Assembly: GCA_964440095.1 (NCBI GenBank)
Contig: CAYTPZ010000003.1
Coordinates: 1-64,000, forward strand
Source of the DNA: JACNKJ01 sp964440095
Lineage (GTDB): Bacteria; Krumholzibacteriota; Krumholzibacteriia; JACNKJ01
Direction: 5' to 3'
DNA length: 64,000 nt
The position numbers and the translations under genes were made by a program. The notes under the pieces were generated by a model. That model was not told the DNA's origin. It did not search any database and was given only the letters and a program-made list of their open reading frames with translations. The first letter of the stretch is position 1, and the number at the start of each line of letters is the position of its first letter. Positions 49,381 to 57,916 of this stretch are shown piece by piece.

Positions 49381-51882
49381 CTAGTTCAGTTCCTTGGGCA
49401 CTTCCAACATGTCCACAAGGATATGATCAATCAGCAACTTGGCGTCACCCCTGTCCAGATACCAGGGATGGAAGCCCAAGACCACGTTTTTGTGATCGGT
49501 GCCCGCGGGCATTCCCAACACCGCAATGTGGATGCCATGCTCCGGGCCGGCCGCGCCGCCCCAGAGTGAATCGGCGCCGTAGATATCATCGTCGACGTCG
49601 TACTTCACCGACCAGAAGGCTTCCCGATACTGCTCTCCGCTAGGGGTGTATATATCGTTGTACCAGGTGGGCTCAGTTCCGAAACGAGTCTGATTATCGG
49701 CGACCACGTAGTTGAGCAGAGGTACAAACTCGTTGGTACGGAAGGCTGTTGGCGGATCCAAAAAGCGTCCGAACCAATCCCAGTTGTAGATTTCCGCATC
49801 GGGTATGCCGAAGAATCCGCCGCCGCCGAAAGGCTCCAGGATATCAGCACCGTACTCGAACCATTCCTGGACGGCCTCGCTCATCCTGAGAGTTTCGGGC
49901 AGGGCATAAGTATTGGGGATGTCAATACCTTCCTGCAATTCGAGATAGGTGGTTTCGGCTCCCACCATACCCCAACGCGTGTGATTCGTTTTGAAGGGAG
50001 CGGCCACCGCATCAAGCGGTTCGCGGGGATTACCCTCGACGGCATTCAAGAGAATGTCGATTCCAAATTGCTTGTAGGGCAGGTAGCGACGTACACCCAC
50101 AGTACCATCACCGACCAGATATCCAAGATGGCGCATGTAGGAAATAGGCGTGCGGGAGCGGTTGATGTCGTTGGGCATGTCCCCGGCGCTGGGCATGGTC
50201 GTGTAGATGGGTGTGGAGCCCAAGATCAACATCTGCCCGCCTCTGTCCATGAAGGCGGAAACAAAATCGAAGGGAACTTCATTGGAGAACCAGGGATCCA
50301 CGAAGCGGGAGATGCGGTAGAGACCTGCATCGCGCGGAGTGCGTGCCGTTTCCCAGAGGATGTGCTGGTAGCTCGCTACCAGTTCAAAGGGAGGGCTACT
50401 GATGAGAGAGCTTACACGGAAGAAGTCGGCATCGGGGTGCCAGGTTTCGTAATCGCCAAGCATCTCTTCCCAGAAAGCCTTCATATCTTCGTCGCTGCGA
50501 GCAATGTTACTGCTCCAGAATGCCGTTTCCTGACCCAGTGGATAGCCCTCGTCGAACTGATCGTTGTCGAAGTCGTCGATGAGCAGCAGGGTCTTCTCCA
50601 TGGTGAAGGGAACCACCAGGAAGCGGAAAAGCATGGTCGTGATGTTGCCGGAATAGTCCTGACACTGAATGTGCACCGAGTGGGTACCCGAAACGTAGGT
50701 ACCTGTGGTGCTGACCGTGTTCAGCGACCAGTTGCTCCACTCCTCTTCGTTCTCCGTGTCTTCGATGTCCCAGCCGAAACGGTAGCCGGTGATCTTGCTC
50801 CCGTAGTGTCCGGCGTCTCCATCCCAGCTCAGACGCAGCGGCTGACCCTCACCGATGGGGAAGTCATAGGCGTTGAAACCCGATGACACCTTGAGGCCCA
50901 GAGTGGGCTCTTCCACATAGAGGCGCGGGTAGAGGCTGTCGGTGATGCGCAGACGCTTGAGGTTTTTTCCATCCTGGAAGTGACTCGTGAGAGCCCCCGC
51001 CTCATCCTTGGCCTGAACCATGAACAGATAGAGGCCGGGATCCTGGGGACCCACGGGAGTCAGATTCTGGACCAGGGCGCTCTTTCCACTGATTTGAAGG
51101 ATGGAGTCGATGGGTTCGTCCCAACCGCGCCAACGCGACCAGGCGCTGTCGGGAATATCCAGAATGCTGCCCACACTGACATCGTGCTCGATGCCGAATT
51201 CACCCGAAGTGAAAATGGTCATGCGGGTGGAATCGGGTTCGATGACCTGGCTACCGCCGCCCACCGAATCATTGCCGAGCCAGGTGAAGAAAATGTCCGG
51301 CGGCAGGTTTTCCCATCCACCTGGAGTACCCGTATCGGAGGGATGATCGATTCGCACAGACGGCGCGATAGTCGTGGCCGTGAAAGAGCGGTGGGCCGGA
51401 ACGGGATCGGCCAAACCGAACTCATCCACTGCGCGCAGGAAGAAAGTGTGCTGTCCAAAGAACAGGAAACGCCCATCTTCATCACCATAGAAGTACTCCC
51501 ATTCCGCGGGATTGGCAGAATCGGGGAACTGGGAAGCTTCCACCACAAATGTACTGTCGGTGGAATAGATGGAATCAACCCACTCATAACCTAAGGATTC
51601 GAGGGTCTCACTGATATTCTCGTCGATGACGAGGGAACCCGTCTCCCAGTCGTTGGTGATGAGGTACTGGTAACTGGCCACCTCACCATCGGGGTCATAG
51701 CCATTCCAATAGAAGTGCACCCTGTAACTGGTATTGGTAATTCCCTCGGGGGGGCCACTGGAAAGCCAGGTATTGGGAGCCAAGTTGATATGACGCTCCC
51801 CACCATAACCGCCGTCACCACAGCCGAAGACAGCCAGCAGCGGCAGCACAAGTAGTGCGATGTTTATCAATGTTCGTTTCAT
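49381..51882 (-). CDS. Large lipoprotein with Ig-like and amidotransferase-like domains
   Basis: An 833-residue lipoprotein (LLAVFGC lipobox at about residue 21). N-terminal Ig-like modules (PNTWLSSGPPEG, VHFYWNGYDPDGEVASYQY, FFLRAVDEFGLADPVP) are clearly similar to those of the next gene upstream, so the pair is paralogous here. Residues about 440-640 (MEKTLLLIDDFDND, ILWETARTPRDAG, GGQMLILGSTP) look like a GATase/DUF4350-type Rossmann fold, with no catalytic Cys recognised. The C-terminus has a beta-rich region ending at EVPKELN. Start ATG 51882 with AGGA upstream. Function unknown; perhaps a surface scaffold. Confidence 0.7.
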   Translation of the reverse strand: MKRTLINIALLVLPLLAVFGCGDGGYGGERHINLAPNTWLSSGPPEGITNTSYRVHFYWNGYDPDGEVASYQYLITNDWETGSLVIDENISETLESLGYEWVDSIYSTDSTFVVEASQFPDSANPAEWEYFYGDEDGRFLFFGQHTFFLRAVDEFGLADPVPAHRSFTATTIAPSVRIDHPSDTGTPGGWENLPPDIFFTWLGNDSVGGGSQVIEPDSTRMTIFTSGEFGIEHDVSVGSILDIPDSAWSRWRGWDEPIDSILQISGKSALVQNLTPVGPQDPGLYLFMVQAKDEAGALTSHFQDGKNLKRLRITDSLYPRLYVEEPTLGLKVSSGFNAYDFPIGEGQPLRLSWDGDAGHYGSKITGYRFGWDIEDTENEEEWSNWSLNTVSTTGTYVSGTHSVHIQCQDYSGNITTMLFRFLVVPFTMEKTLLLIDDFDNDQFDEGYPLGQETAFWSSNIARSDEDMKAFWEEMLGDYETWHPDADFFRVSSLISSPPFELVASYQHILWETARTPRDAGLYRISRFVDPWFSNEVPFDFVSAFMDRGGQMLILGSTPIYTTMPSAGDMPNDINRSRTPISYMRHLGYLVGDGTVGVRRYLPYKQFGIDILLNAVEGNPREPLDAVAAPFKTNHTRWGMVGAETTYLELQEGIDIPNTYALPETLRMSEAVQEWFEYGADILEPFGGGGFFGIPDAEIYNWDWFGRFLDPPTAFRTNEFVPLLNYVVADNQTRFGTEPTWYNDIYTPSGEQYREAFWSVKYDVDDDIYGADSLWGGAAGPEHGIHIAVLGMPAGTDHKNVVLGFHPWYLDRGDAKLLIDHILVDMLEVPKELN

Positions 51883-51932
51883 GACTAACCCGTCTTTCCT
51901 GGGGCGTAAGGTCTCAGCGTGGGGCCATCGGA

Positions 51933-54059
51933 TTACGGTTCAATGTTCTTGTACTGTATGTCGATGTTCACAGCTGCCCTTCCACTCGCTCGCCCCTTGG
52001 AACCCATGGGCTGGGCGCCTTGCTGCCCGGTCTCAATGAGTTCGATAAGGTTCTCAAATGGGTAGGTGTTCCGGAAGATCGCGGAAATTTCCTTTTCGCC
52101 AAGCCAGATGGGAGTCTCTTCCGACTGGATGTTTCCATCCTGGGCCACCGTGAAAATAGTATCCATCACGGCGAAGTTGATGTCGAAATAGTTGTCGTAT
52201 GGATCGTCATCAGCGGCCATGTACTGCCAGGACTTGATGTAGCCACCCTCATCGATATCGAAGAAATCGTCCTCGGTAAACTGGACGCCGTTGTTTTCGA
52301 AATCGGTGTCGAAGAGATCCCAGTAGATTCCCGCCAGCTTGGCCGACTCACCATTGAGAATGTTGTCGTGGCCATAGACTCGGAAGGTGACCTGGTAGCG
52401 ACCGAGAAGTGGCTCGGGCAAGGTGCCGTCGAGAGAAATTGGCTGGAAGGTGGCGGTGTTGCTTGCTTCGTCCCAAGTTAGCAACTGAGAAGCATCAGGA
52501 GCTGTCGGGTAGAACTTTCCACCAATGTTGATATGGGCGGTCTCACCCTCAGGCAGATCGCTGAGGTTCACACGCACAGTGCTACTGTCAGGAGTGCCAT
52601 CACTGCGGAGGCCCTTAGAAAACAGCACGATGCTATCCACCGCAGGCGCATAACCACCCTGAAATTCCAGTGTCATGGGCGTTCCATCCACGCGACCGAA
52701 GTGGTCCATGGAGAAGCCCTTCACCACGTAGTCCATGGGGCCTAGGTTCATCTCGAACTGCCAGCCCGATTCGCCGAAATACCCAAGGCCCAGGTTTTCC
52801 TGCTGTCCTTCTCTTCCACCGGGAGGATATCGACCGGTGGACGATCCCTGGTTGTAGGAATCGGGATGATCCACTTCGATGAGATTCAGGTTTTTGATAA
52901 CCCAGTTGTAGGCAAGCTGGAAGGCTGAGTTGATATCGCCGCCGCTGGCCACCAAAGGATCATCGTAGTCCCAGCCCTGAAGATGAACCTGTAGGCGAAC
53001 ATCCTGTCCCCAGGGAACAGGTTCGGAGAGTCTATAATGGAAGCCGGGGACGCCGGTGTCCACGCGCTCAACTTCCGGATACAAGGTGTCCGGCAAACCC
53101 GCGTAGGTCGTATAGGTGAGTACGACGGGCAAATCTTCCCGCAAACGAGTATCGGGATCGCGGTTGAGAATGGGAACGATGACACCCTTAAGGTTGGCCA
53201 TGTTCGTGCTGACCGCAGACTCCACACCGGCCTGATCGATGCACTTGGCCTTCACACGGAAGATACCGTCGTCATAGAAGCTGATCATGTCGGCATTGTC
53301 GCCCAGGATATCGTTGGGAAAATCCAGACGCACAGTATCCAATTCCGCCAGCTCGGGATCCTGATAAGTCCAGCCGGTCTGGCCATTCACCAGGGGGAAC
53401 CAGACTGTGCCACCACCGGAGTTCCACTGATAACCTTTGACGAAGCCATTTTCGGTCTCGCCGGTGAATGCGCAGGCAAAGGCCTGACCGGCATCCAAGG
53501 TTTCAGGCGCTGACCCCACCCACTCGACCTCTGGATCGAGCCCGCCACCGGGCTCTTCGGACCACTGGATGGACGGCCGCCGTTCAACGCTAGTGTTGAA
53601 GTAGAGCCGGGCTGGTACGGGATCGCGACGACCCTGATCATCAACGGCCGTAACACTGAAGGTGAGGTCGCGGCTCATGCCGCCGTTCTCATTCGCCTGC
53701 AACACGAATATGGAATCCGTCCGCGTCGTCAGATGCGTCGCGTCGAAATCGCCCTCGCGCAGGATCCTGTCGTCGGCATTGGATTCGGGATTCCACGCCT
53801 CGTACCAAGCGTCTGAGGAATCGCTCCAAGCCCACAGGAAGTAAGCGATCTCACCGTCGATATCTTCGCCATGCCAATGTACATGCACATTGTAGCTATC
53901 GAAGATGGACTCCACGGGAGCGGAGGTAATGTAGGTCTCTGGTGGGTTATTCCGGTCAAAGAGCTCAGGCAATTCCTTACGACAACCCATACCCGCGATT
54001 AGGGCAAGGATGACAAGAAAGAGCAGTGAGCTTCCCCACCGGGAGCGGCGCCCAAACAT
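51933..54059 (-). CDS. Large Ig-like lipoprotein
   Basis: A 708-residue lipoprotein (LALIAGMGC lipobox, Cys26). The N-terminal modules (PPETYITSAPVES, YNVHVHWHGEDIDGEIAYF, LTFSVTAVDDQGRRDPVPAR) parallel the downstream 833-residue lipoprotein. The middle and C-terminus are beta-rich and lack recognisable enzymatic motifs; unlike its partner it has no amidotransferase-like region. A GGAGG ribosome site precedes ATG 54059. The strong upstream promoter and the heptamer repeat suggest regulated expression. First gene of the lipoprotein-lipoprotein-exported-protein unit. Confidence 0.72.
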   Translation of the reverse strand: MFGRRSRWGSSLLFLVILALIAGMGCRKELPELFDRNNPPETYITSAPVESIFDSYNVHVHWHGEDIDGEIAYFLWAWSDSSDAWYEAWNPESNADDRILREGDFDATHLTTRTDSIFVLQANENGGMSRDLTFSVTAVDDQGRRDPVPARLYFNTSVERRPSIQWSEEPGGGLDPEVEWVGSAPETLDAGQAFACAFTGETENGFVKGYQWNSGGGTVWFPLVNGQTGWTYQDPELAELDTVRLDFPNDILGDNADMISFYDDGIFRVKAKCIDQAGVESAVSTNMANLKGVIVPILNRDPDTRLREDLPVVLTYTTYAGLPDTLYPEVERVDTGVPGFHYRLSEPVPWGQDVRLQVHLQGWDYDDPLVASGGDINSAFQLAYNWVIKNLNLIEVDHPDSYNQGSSTGRYPPGGREGQQENLGLGYFGESGWQFEMNLGPMDYVVKGFSMDHFGRVDGTPMTLEFQGGYAPAVDSIVLFSKGLRSDGTPDSSTVRVNLSDLPEGETAHINIGGKFYPTAPDASQLLTWDEASNTATFQPISLDGTLPEPLLGRYQVTFRVYGHDNILNGESAKLAGIYWDLFDTDFENNGVQFTEDDFFDIDEGGYIKSWQYMAADDDPYDNYFDINFAVMDTIFTVAQDGNIQSEETPIWLGEKEISAIFRNTYPFENLIELIETGQQGAQPMGSKGRASGRAAVNIDIQYKNIEP

Positions 54060-54136
54060 ACGGATGCTTCCTCCTTCAGCAATCGAAGGGAAACAAGTGG
54101 AGCGTGACAGGCGGACAAAACGAGCGAAGCGGCTGT

Positions 54137-54166
54137 AATATAGGCAATTGCCCGCGCTTAAGTCAA
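54137..54166 (-). promoter_or_regulatory. Promoter of the two-lipoprotein unit
   Basis: TTGACT (54161-54166), 18-bp spacer, TATATT (54137-54142) on the minus strand. Leader about 71 nt. The heptamer array begins seven bases upstream of the -35. Confidence 0.65.
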
Positions 54167-54172
54167 CCCAAT

Positions 54173-54235
54173 CCGCTATCCGCTTACCGCTTACCGCTGG
54201 CCGCTATCCGCTGGCCGCTATCCGCTGGCCGCCAA
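54173..54235. repeat. CCGCTNN heptamer tandem array
   Basis: Eight uninterrupted copies of CCGCT plus two variable bases (at, ta, ta, gg, at, gg, at, gg) and a ninth degenerate copy. The last five copies alternate to give a 14-bp unit. An inverted piece with two copies lies at 54317-54329. Confidence 0.85.
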
Positions 54236-54343
54236 GGGGGCTGAAACCTCAGATTAGTCCAATATTCGGGAGTATTCGGACCTGATTGACTAGCCCGAAA
54301 GGGTGATTCTGGCTGTCAGCGGATAGCGGTCGGCGGGTAGCTG

Positions 54344-54373
54344 AAAAAACCCTCCCCCCCGAAGGGAGGAGGG
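54344..54373 (-). terminator. Intrinsic terminator of the 1050-residue exported-protein gene
   Basis: Ten-bp GC-rich stem (one G-T) with a TTCG loop followed by six T's on the minus strand, 24 bases after the stop. Confidence 0.9.
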
Positions 54374-54396
54374 CGATGATTCCCAAAAGGAAATCC

Positions 54397-57300
54397 TTAC
54401 TTAACAAGCACCATCTTGTCGGTGAAGACCTTGCTGTCAGCGTGCAGCTTGTAGAAGTACACACCACTGGCAGTCTTGTAACCGTTATTGTCGGTGCCAT
54501 CCCAGACGATCTCATGGTTCTGAGCGTCCAGGTGACCATCATGCAGGACCCTAACCGCACGTCCGGTGATGTCGTAAACCGTGAGGTTCACGTCGCCGGC
54601 GTTCGCCGTGGCGAAGCGGATGGTGGTCTTGGGGTTGAAGGGATTCGGGAAGTTGCCGTCCAGACGAGTGTAGGCCGGAACTTCCGGAGCATCGATGATC
54701 TCGCCGCCACTCTTATCGAAGACGTTCCGGAGAACTTCGCCGACATAGTAGCGGTGATAGGTGATACCGGCGGATGTAGCGTAGCCGGCGTCACGAACGT
54801 GATAGTAGGAATAAGGATTGAACACGACCTTGGTGAGAATGTCAGTGCCCACATCGTTGTAAGGCTGACCATTACCATCGGGATCGTTGTTCAGGATACC
54901 GGCCTTGGCGTTGTCACCAGGGTCGACTTCCCATTCCTGGAAGGTTTCGGTGAGTGAGCCCGTAGGAGCAACCAGCGCAAAGTCACTGGTCACAGGGCAG
55001 CCACCGAAGACCCAGTAGTACGGATCGCCGCCGAGATACTGCAGCAGCGGGTGAGTTCCGTACACCAACGGCACCACGACACCAGTACGGTCGTCGTAGT
55101 AGATGGAGGATTCGACCAGGCTGGCACCAAGGACGCCCGTCAGGAACGAATCGCCCTGATCCAGATCATTGGCCATGTTGTCACCCAGGAACCACGCATA
55201 GGTGGACTGGGTGGCAAGCGCGATCCAGTCGGTGATGAGCAAGTCATCACGGGTCTTATGCTCTTCATCGCACACGGATCCGTCGCCGATGTTACCTGAG
55301 TCCCAGATCATGCAGTCGTAGACCGCGATGTCACTGAGTTCCGCACGACTGGCAAGACCATTACTCTGACCCGAGCTGGGAGCCTGGGTGTAGTAACGAT
55401 CGTAAACTTCGAAACCATTATAGGTCAAAGCTTCACGCCAGTAGGGCAAAAGACCACGATCATCTTCCACGAAGAGCATGGTGCTGTTACCGCTGGGCAG
55501 GCAGCGCAGCGTGTAATAGTTACGCAGATCTTCGTCCATGGAACCGGCATAGTCCGGGATGACCGACTGGCTGCCGTTGGCGCTCCAACCCTCGAAAAAG
55601 ATTTCCAGCTCGTCGCCGGGCAGGAAGAAGGCGTCGTTCAAGTCGAACGCCCAATTGTTCTCCTGAGGAATGGAGTTACCAGCGTAGTGCGCAAAGTCAC
55701 ATACGGCCTTGTTCCAGATCAATCCGGAACCGACGGGATACTCCTCGGCGCCGATCCAGGGGGAGTAGCAGAGACCATCAAGGTCGGTCTGCAGGTCGCC
55801 CAGCTCGGGATCACCAGAAGCACCGGTCACGTCACCGGCGTTGGGGCCGGAAACGATGCGCCAGTACATATAGACCTTAGCGCGATCTTCATTAGCCTCG
55901 GCCACATATTCCATGGCCACGCCGCCATCGAGGTCGGCATTGAAGGTCACAACGGTCGAGTCGACGATGGAAACGGGAACCGCTTCGTCACTCCAGTCAA
56001 AATCACCGGCGTGGTCGATACGGACGAATCCGCTGCCATCGGCGAAGTTATCCTGGAAACGGTCGGGGGAATCGTAGGACCAGCTCAGAGCTGAACCCGC
56101 GACGATTCCAATCTTCATGTTGTCGAAGAAGGGCGGCGGAGGATGACTCTCACCGCTACCGTTCTGGTCGCACCAGTATTCACACATATCAACGCAGCTC
56201 AGGCGAACGGCGATACCCTCGATGGGTACGCCACCAGCAGAGTCAGCGAGATACTCGGTAACGTTCACAATCCAGTGGTCCCAGATTTTGAAGTCTCCGT
56301 AATACACGTAGTTATCATTGGCGAAGGAATTCAGGCAGGGAATACCCTCGACCTGAGCAGCCACGTCAAAGCTGAAGAAAATCAGTGGATCCATGGGGTT
56401 ATCCCGATAGACCCAATAGTCAAAGATGACGTTACTGTCAGCAGTGATTTCGAAGTCCACACCCATAACGCCACCGTTCTGGTCGACGGACAGGAGGGGA
56501 CTCTGCACGGAGTTGTCCACGTAGGGAGGCCCGTAGGCGATCACAGGGTGGTTTCCGTACTCAGGATTCAGAGTGAGCAGATCGAAGAAGGCCCAAGCGA
56601 AGGTCGTGTTGACCGTGCAGGGATCCTCCGAACGGAGGCTCTCGTACAGCGTGGCGTAATCGCCGGCGCCTTGGGGAGCCGTGAAGGTGATCATCGGATC
56701 AGCAGTGCCGTCTTCGAAGTCCTCAAGAAGGACATCCGTACCGTCGGCATTGATGATGATGTTGTCCATCCAGACAGCACCGAAGATCGTGGGGAACAGG
56801 TTGTCCTCGTCAGACCACGCACCGTCAGCGCTGAACGCAAAAACAACATCGCCCAGGTTACCGGTGACGTTGAAGTTCACGTCATCCAGGAATCCCGTCG
56901 GGCCTTCGGTGTTTTCGACGTGAATGGAGCCGAGGCTTCCATCCTGCTCAACCCAAACAGTGAAGTAATCCCACTGGGTACCTTCGAAGTAGGAAGTGTA
57001 GTCGTAGGTGATATCCAGCACGGCGCTGGAATCAAGATCGACTCTCAACCACTGGTTCCAGTTGTTACCGTAGCCGGTCGGGTTTTCCCAACCGCACTGA
57101 TCTTCGGCACCACACCAAGCGGCATAAGTGTTTTCAAGATCACCGGGATCAAAGGGAAGCGCAGCGCTCATGTCGGTATCGGTGCCCGCACAAATGGCAG
57201 TCTCAGCGACGTGCCAGAAGATATCGAGCTGGGCGGTGTTATCAACACCGAACCATCCACCGGGAGCTGCTTCGTTTTCCTGGGTGCCGGGATTGAACCA

Positions 57301-57549
57301 ATCAAAGCTCCAACCACGACCGAACTCGTCGGTACCAGGAGATCCGAAAGAACCAGGGCCTGAAGCCGCAAACAGCCACAGCGTATCTTCACGCGCGTCG
57401 TTGTGCGTCATCGGAACCACGGAACCCGGATCGGGTGCCGCGATCTGGGCCTGCTCGCCAAGATTCATGGCGGGACGGGCCAAACCGACGGAAGTAAAGA
57501 CCAGAGTTAGCATCGCTAAGCTCAAGGTCAGGGAGAGAATTCTCTTCAT
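54397..57549 (-). CDS. Large exported protein with amidotransferase-like and sorting domains
   Basis: A 1050-residue exported protein (signal RILSLTLSLAMLTLVFTSVG). The N-terminal half contains beta-rich modules of a type similar to MAM or laminin-G-like folds with paired Cys (AETAICAGTDTD, YAAWCGAEDQCGW). Residues about 670-870 form an amidotransferase-like Rossmann region (STMLFVEDDRGLLPYWREAL, VYDCMIWDSGNIGDG, AWFLGDNMA), and the last 90 are a FlgD-like sorting domain (NFPNPFNPKTTIRF, YDITGRAVRVL, ASGVYFYKL). No catalytic residues identified. Start 57549 chosen at MKRIL, preceded by a G-run rather than a classical site; an upstream leader ORF overlaps it as ATGA. Confidence 0.8.
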   Translation of the reverse strand: MKRILSLTLSLAMLTLVFTSVGLARPAMNLGEQAQIAAPDPGSVVPMTHNDAREDTLWLFAASGPGSFGSPGTDEFGRGWSFDWFNPGTQENEAAPGGWFGVDNTAQLDIFWHVAETAICAGTDTDMSAALPFDPGDLENTYAAWCGAEDQCGWENPTGYGNNWNQWLRVDLDSSAVLDITYDYTSYFEGTQWDYFTVWVEQDGSLGSIHVENTEGPTGFLDDVNFNVTGNLGDVVFAFSADGAWSDEDNLFPTIFGAVWMDNIIINADGTDVLLEDFEDGTADPMITFTAPQGAGDYATLYESLRSEDPCTVNTTFAWAFFDLLTLNPEYGNHPVIAYGPPYVDNSVQSPLLSVDQNGGVMGVDFEITADSNVIFDYWVYRDNPMDPLIFFSFDVAAQVEGIPCLNSFANDNYVYYGDFKIWDHWIVNVTEYLADSAGGVPIEGIAVRLSCVDMCEYWCDQNGSGESHPPPPFFDNMKIGIVAGSALSWSYDSPDRFQDNFADGSGFVRIDHAGDFDWSDEAVPVSIVDSTVVTFNADLDGGVAMEYVAEANEDRAKVYMYWRIVSGPNAGDVTGASGDPELGDLQTDLDGLCYSPWIGAEEYPVGSGLIWNKAVCDFAHYAGNSIPQENNWAFDLNDAFFLPGDELEIFFEGWSANGSQSVIPDYAGSMDEDLRNYYTLRCLPSGNSTMLFVEDDRGLLPYWREALTYNGFEVYDRYYTQAPSSGQSNGLASRAELSDIAVYDCMIWDSGNIGDGSVCDEEHKTRDDLLITDWIALATQSTYAWFLGDNMANDLDQGDSFLTGVLGASLVESSIYYDDRTGVVVPLVYGTHPLLQYLGGDPYYWVFGGCPVTSDFALVAPTGSLTETFQEWEVDPGDNAKAGILNNDPDGNGQPYNDVGTDILTKVVFNPYSYYHVRDAGYATSAGITYHRYYVGEVLRNVFDKSGGEIIDAPEVPAYTRLDGNFPNPFNPKTTIRFATANAGDVNLTVYDITGRAVRVLHDGHLDAQNHEIVWDGTDNNGYKTASGVYFYKLHADSKVFTDKMVLVK

Positions 57550-57800
57550 GTTACCCCCCAAATGCATTGGTTAACATTGAGACGAACTAGTTCAGGCCAA
57601 TAAATGACCCGTGGGGCAAGCAAGAGTGGTAATCCCGATACCGACTCAAATGCCCGCAGCTGGCGAAACGTCCGAAGACTATTCAACCCACCACAGGAAT
57701 CAACTGCGGGATCGATACGGCCTGGGAGACTTCCAAGATAGCGGAGAGGGAACCCACGTGCAGTTTCCCCACGAGCAACCCCCGAAAGCAAATTTCCCAC
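57546..57800 (-). CDS. Candidate leader ORF, 84 codons
   Basis: A GTG frame of 84 codons in the leader of the exported-protein gene. It has GGAGG six bases before the GTG, begins about 8 nt after the predicted transcription start, and ends with TGA overlapping the next ATG as ATGA. The protein resembles no family and its third-position base use is not GC-rich like neighbouring genes, so it may be a regulatory leader or simply an open frame by chance. No Cys pairs, signal or motif. Confidence 0.35.
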   Translation of the reverse strand: MGNLLSGVARGETARGFPLRYLGSLPGRIDPAVDSCGGLNSLRTFRQLRAFESVSGLPLLLAPRVIYWPELVRLNVNQCIWGVT

Positions 57801-57814
57801 TCAATACCTCCGGC

Positions 57815-57844
57815 ATTCTATCACTTCGTGGACTGGCATGTCAA
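57815..57844 (-). promoter_or_regulatory. Strong promoter of the exported-protein gene
   Basis: Perfect TTGACA (57839-57844), 18-bp spacer, TAGAAT (57815-57820) with TG at the extended -10 position (TGATAGAAT), immediately downstream of the glyS terminator. Confidence 0.75.
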
Positions 57845-57851
57845 GAAACCG

Positions 57852-57877
57852 AAAAGGGTCCGCCAAGGGGCGGACCC
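57852..57877 (-). terminator. Intrinsic terminator of the glyQ-glyS operon
   Basis: Perfect 9-bp stem GGGTCCGCC / GGCGGACCC with a 4-nt loop and TTTT on the minus strand, 40 bases after the glyS stop. Confidence 0.88.
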
Positions 57878-57916
57878 AATCTTTTCCCTTGATTTCCATA
57901 GACTTGCCAATTCGGC

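Larger units (their letters stand above)
54060..54396. other. Non-coding stretch with promoter, heptamer repeats and terminator
   Basis: No gene seen. From the 708-residue gene outwards: a leader of about 71 nt, the promoter at 54137-54166, a CCGCTNN heptamer array (54173-54235), about 80 bp of unremarkable sequence, an inverted partial copy of the heptamers (54317-54329) and the terminator of the upstream exported-protein gene (54344-54373). Confidence 0.7.
57550..57916. other. Long leader and promoter region upstream of the exported-protein gene
   Basis: Contains the glyS terminator (57852-57877), a strong promoter (57815-57844) and about 260 nt of transcribed leader, with the candidate ORF described above and no other recognisable element. 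A riboswitch fold could not be identified by eye. Confidence 0.5.

Noticed and set aside
54173..54235. CRISPR array
   Set aside because: Units are 7 bp with no spacers, and there are no cas genes; a simple tandem repeat.
57611..57892. 93-codon plus-strand frame in the leader region
   Set aside because: No ribosome site or family; crosses the promoter and terminator.
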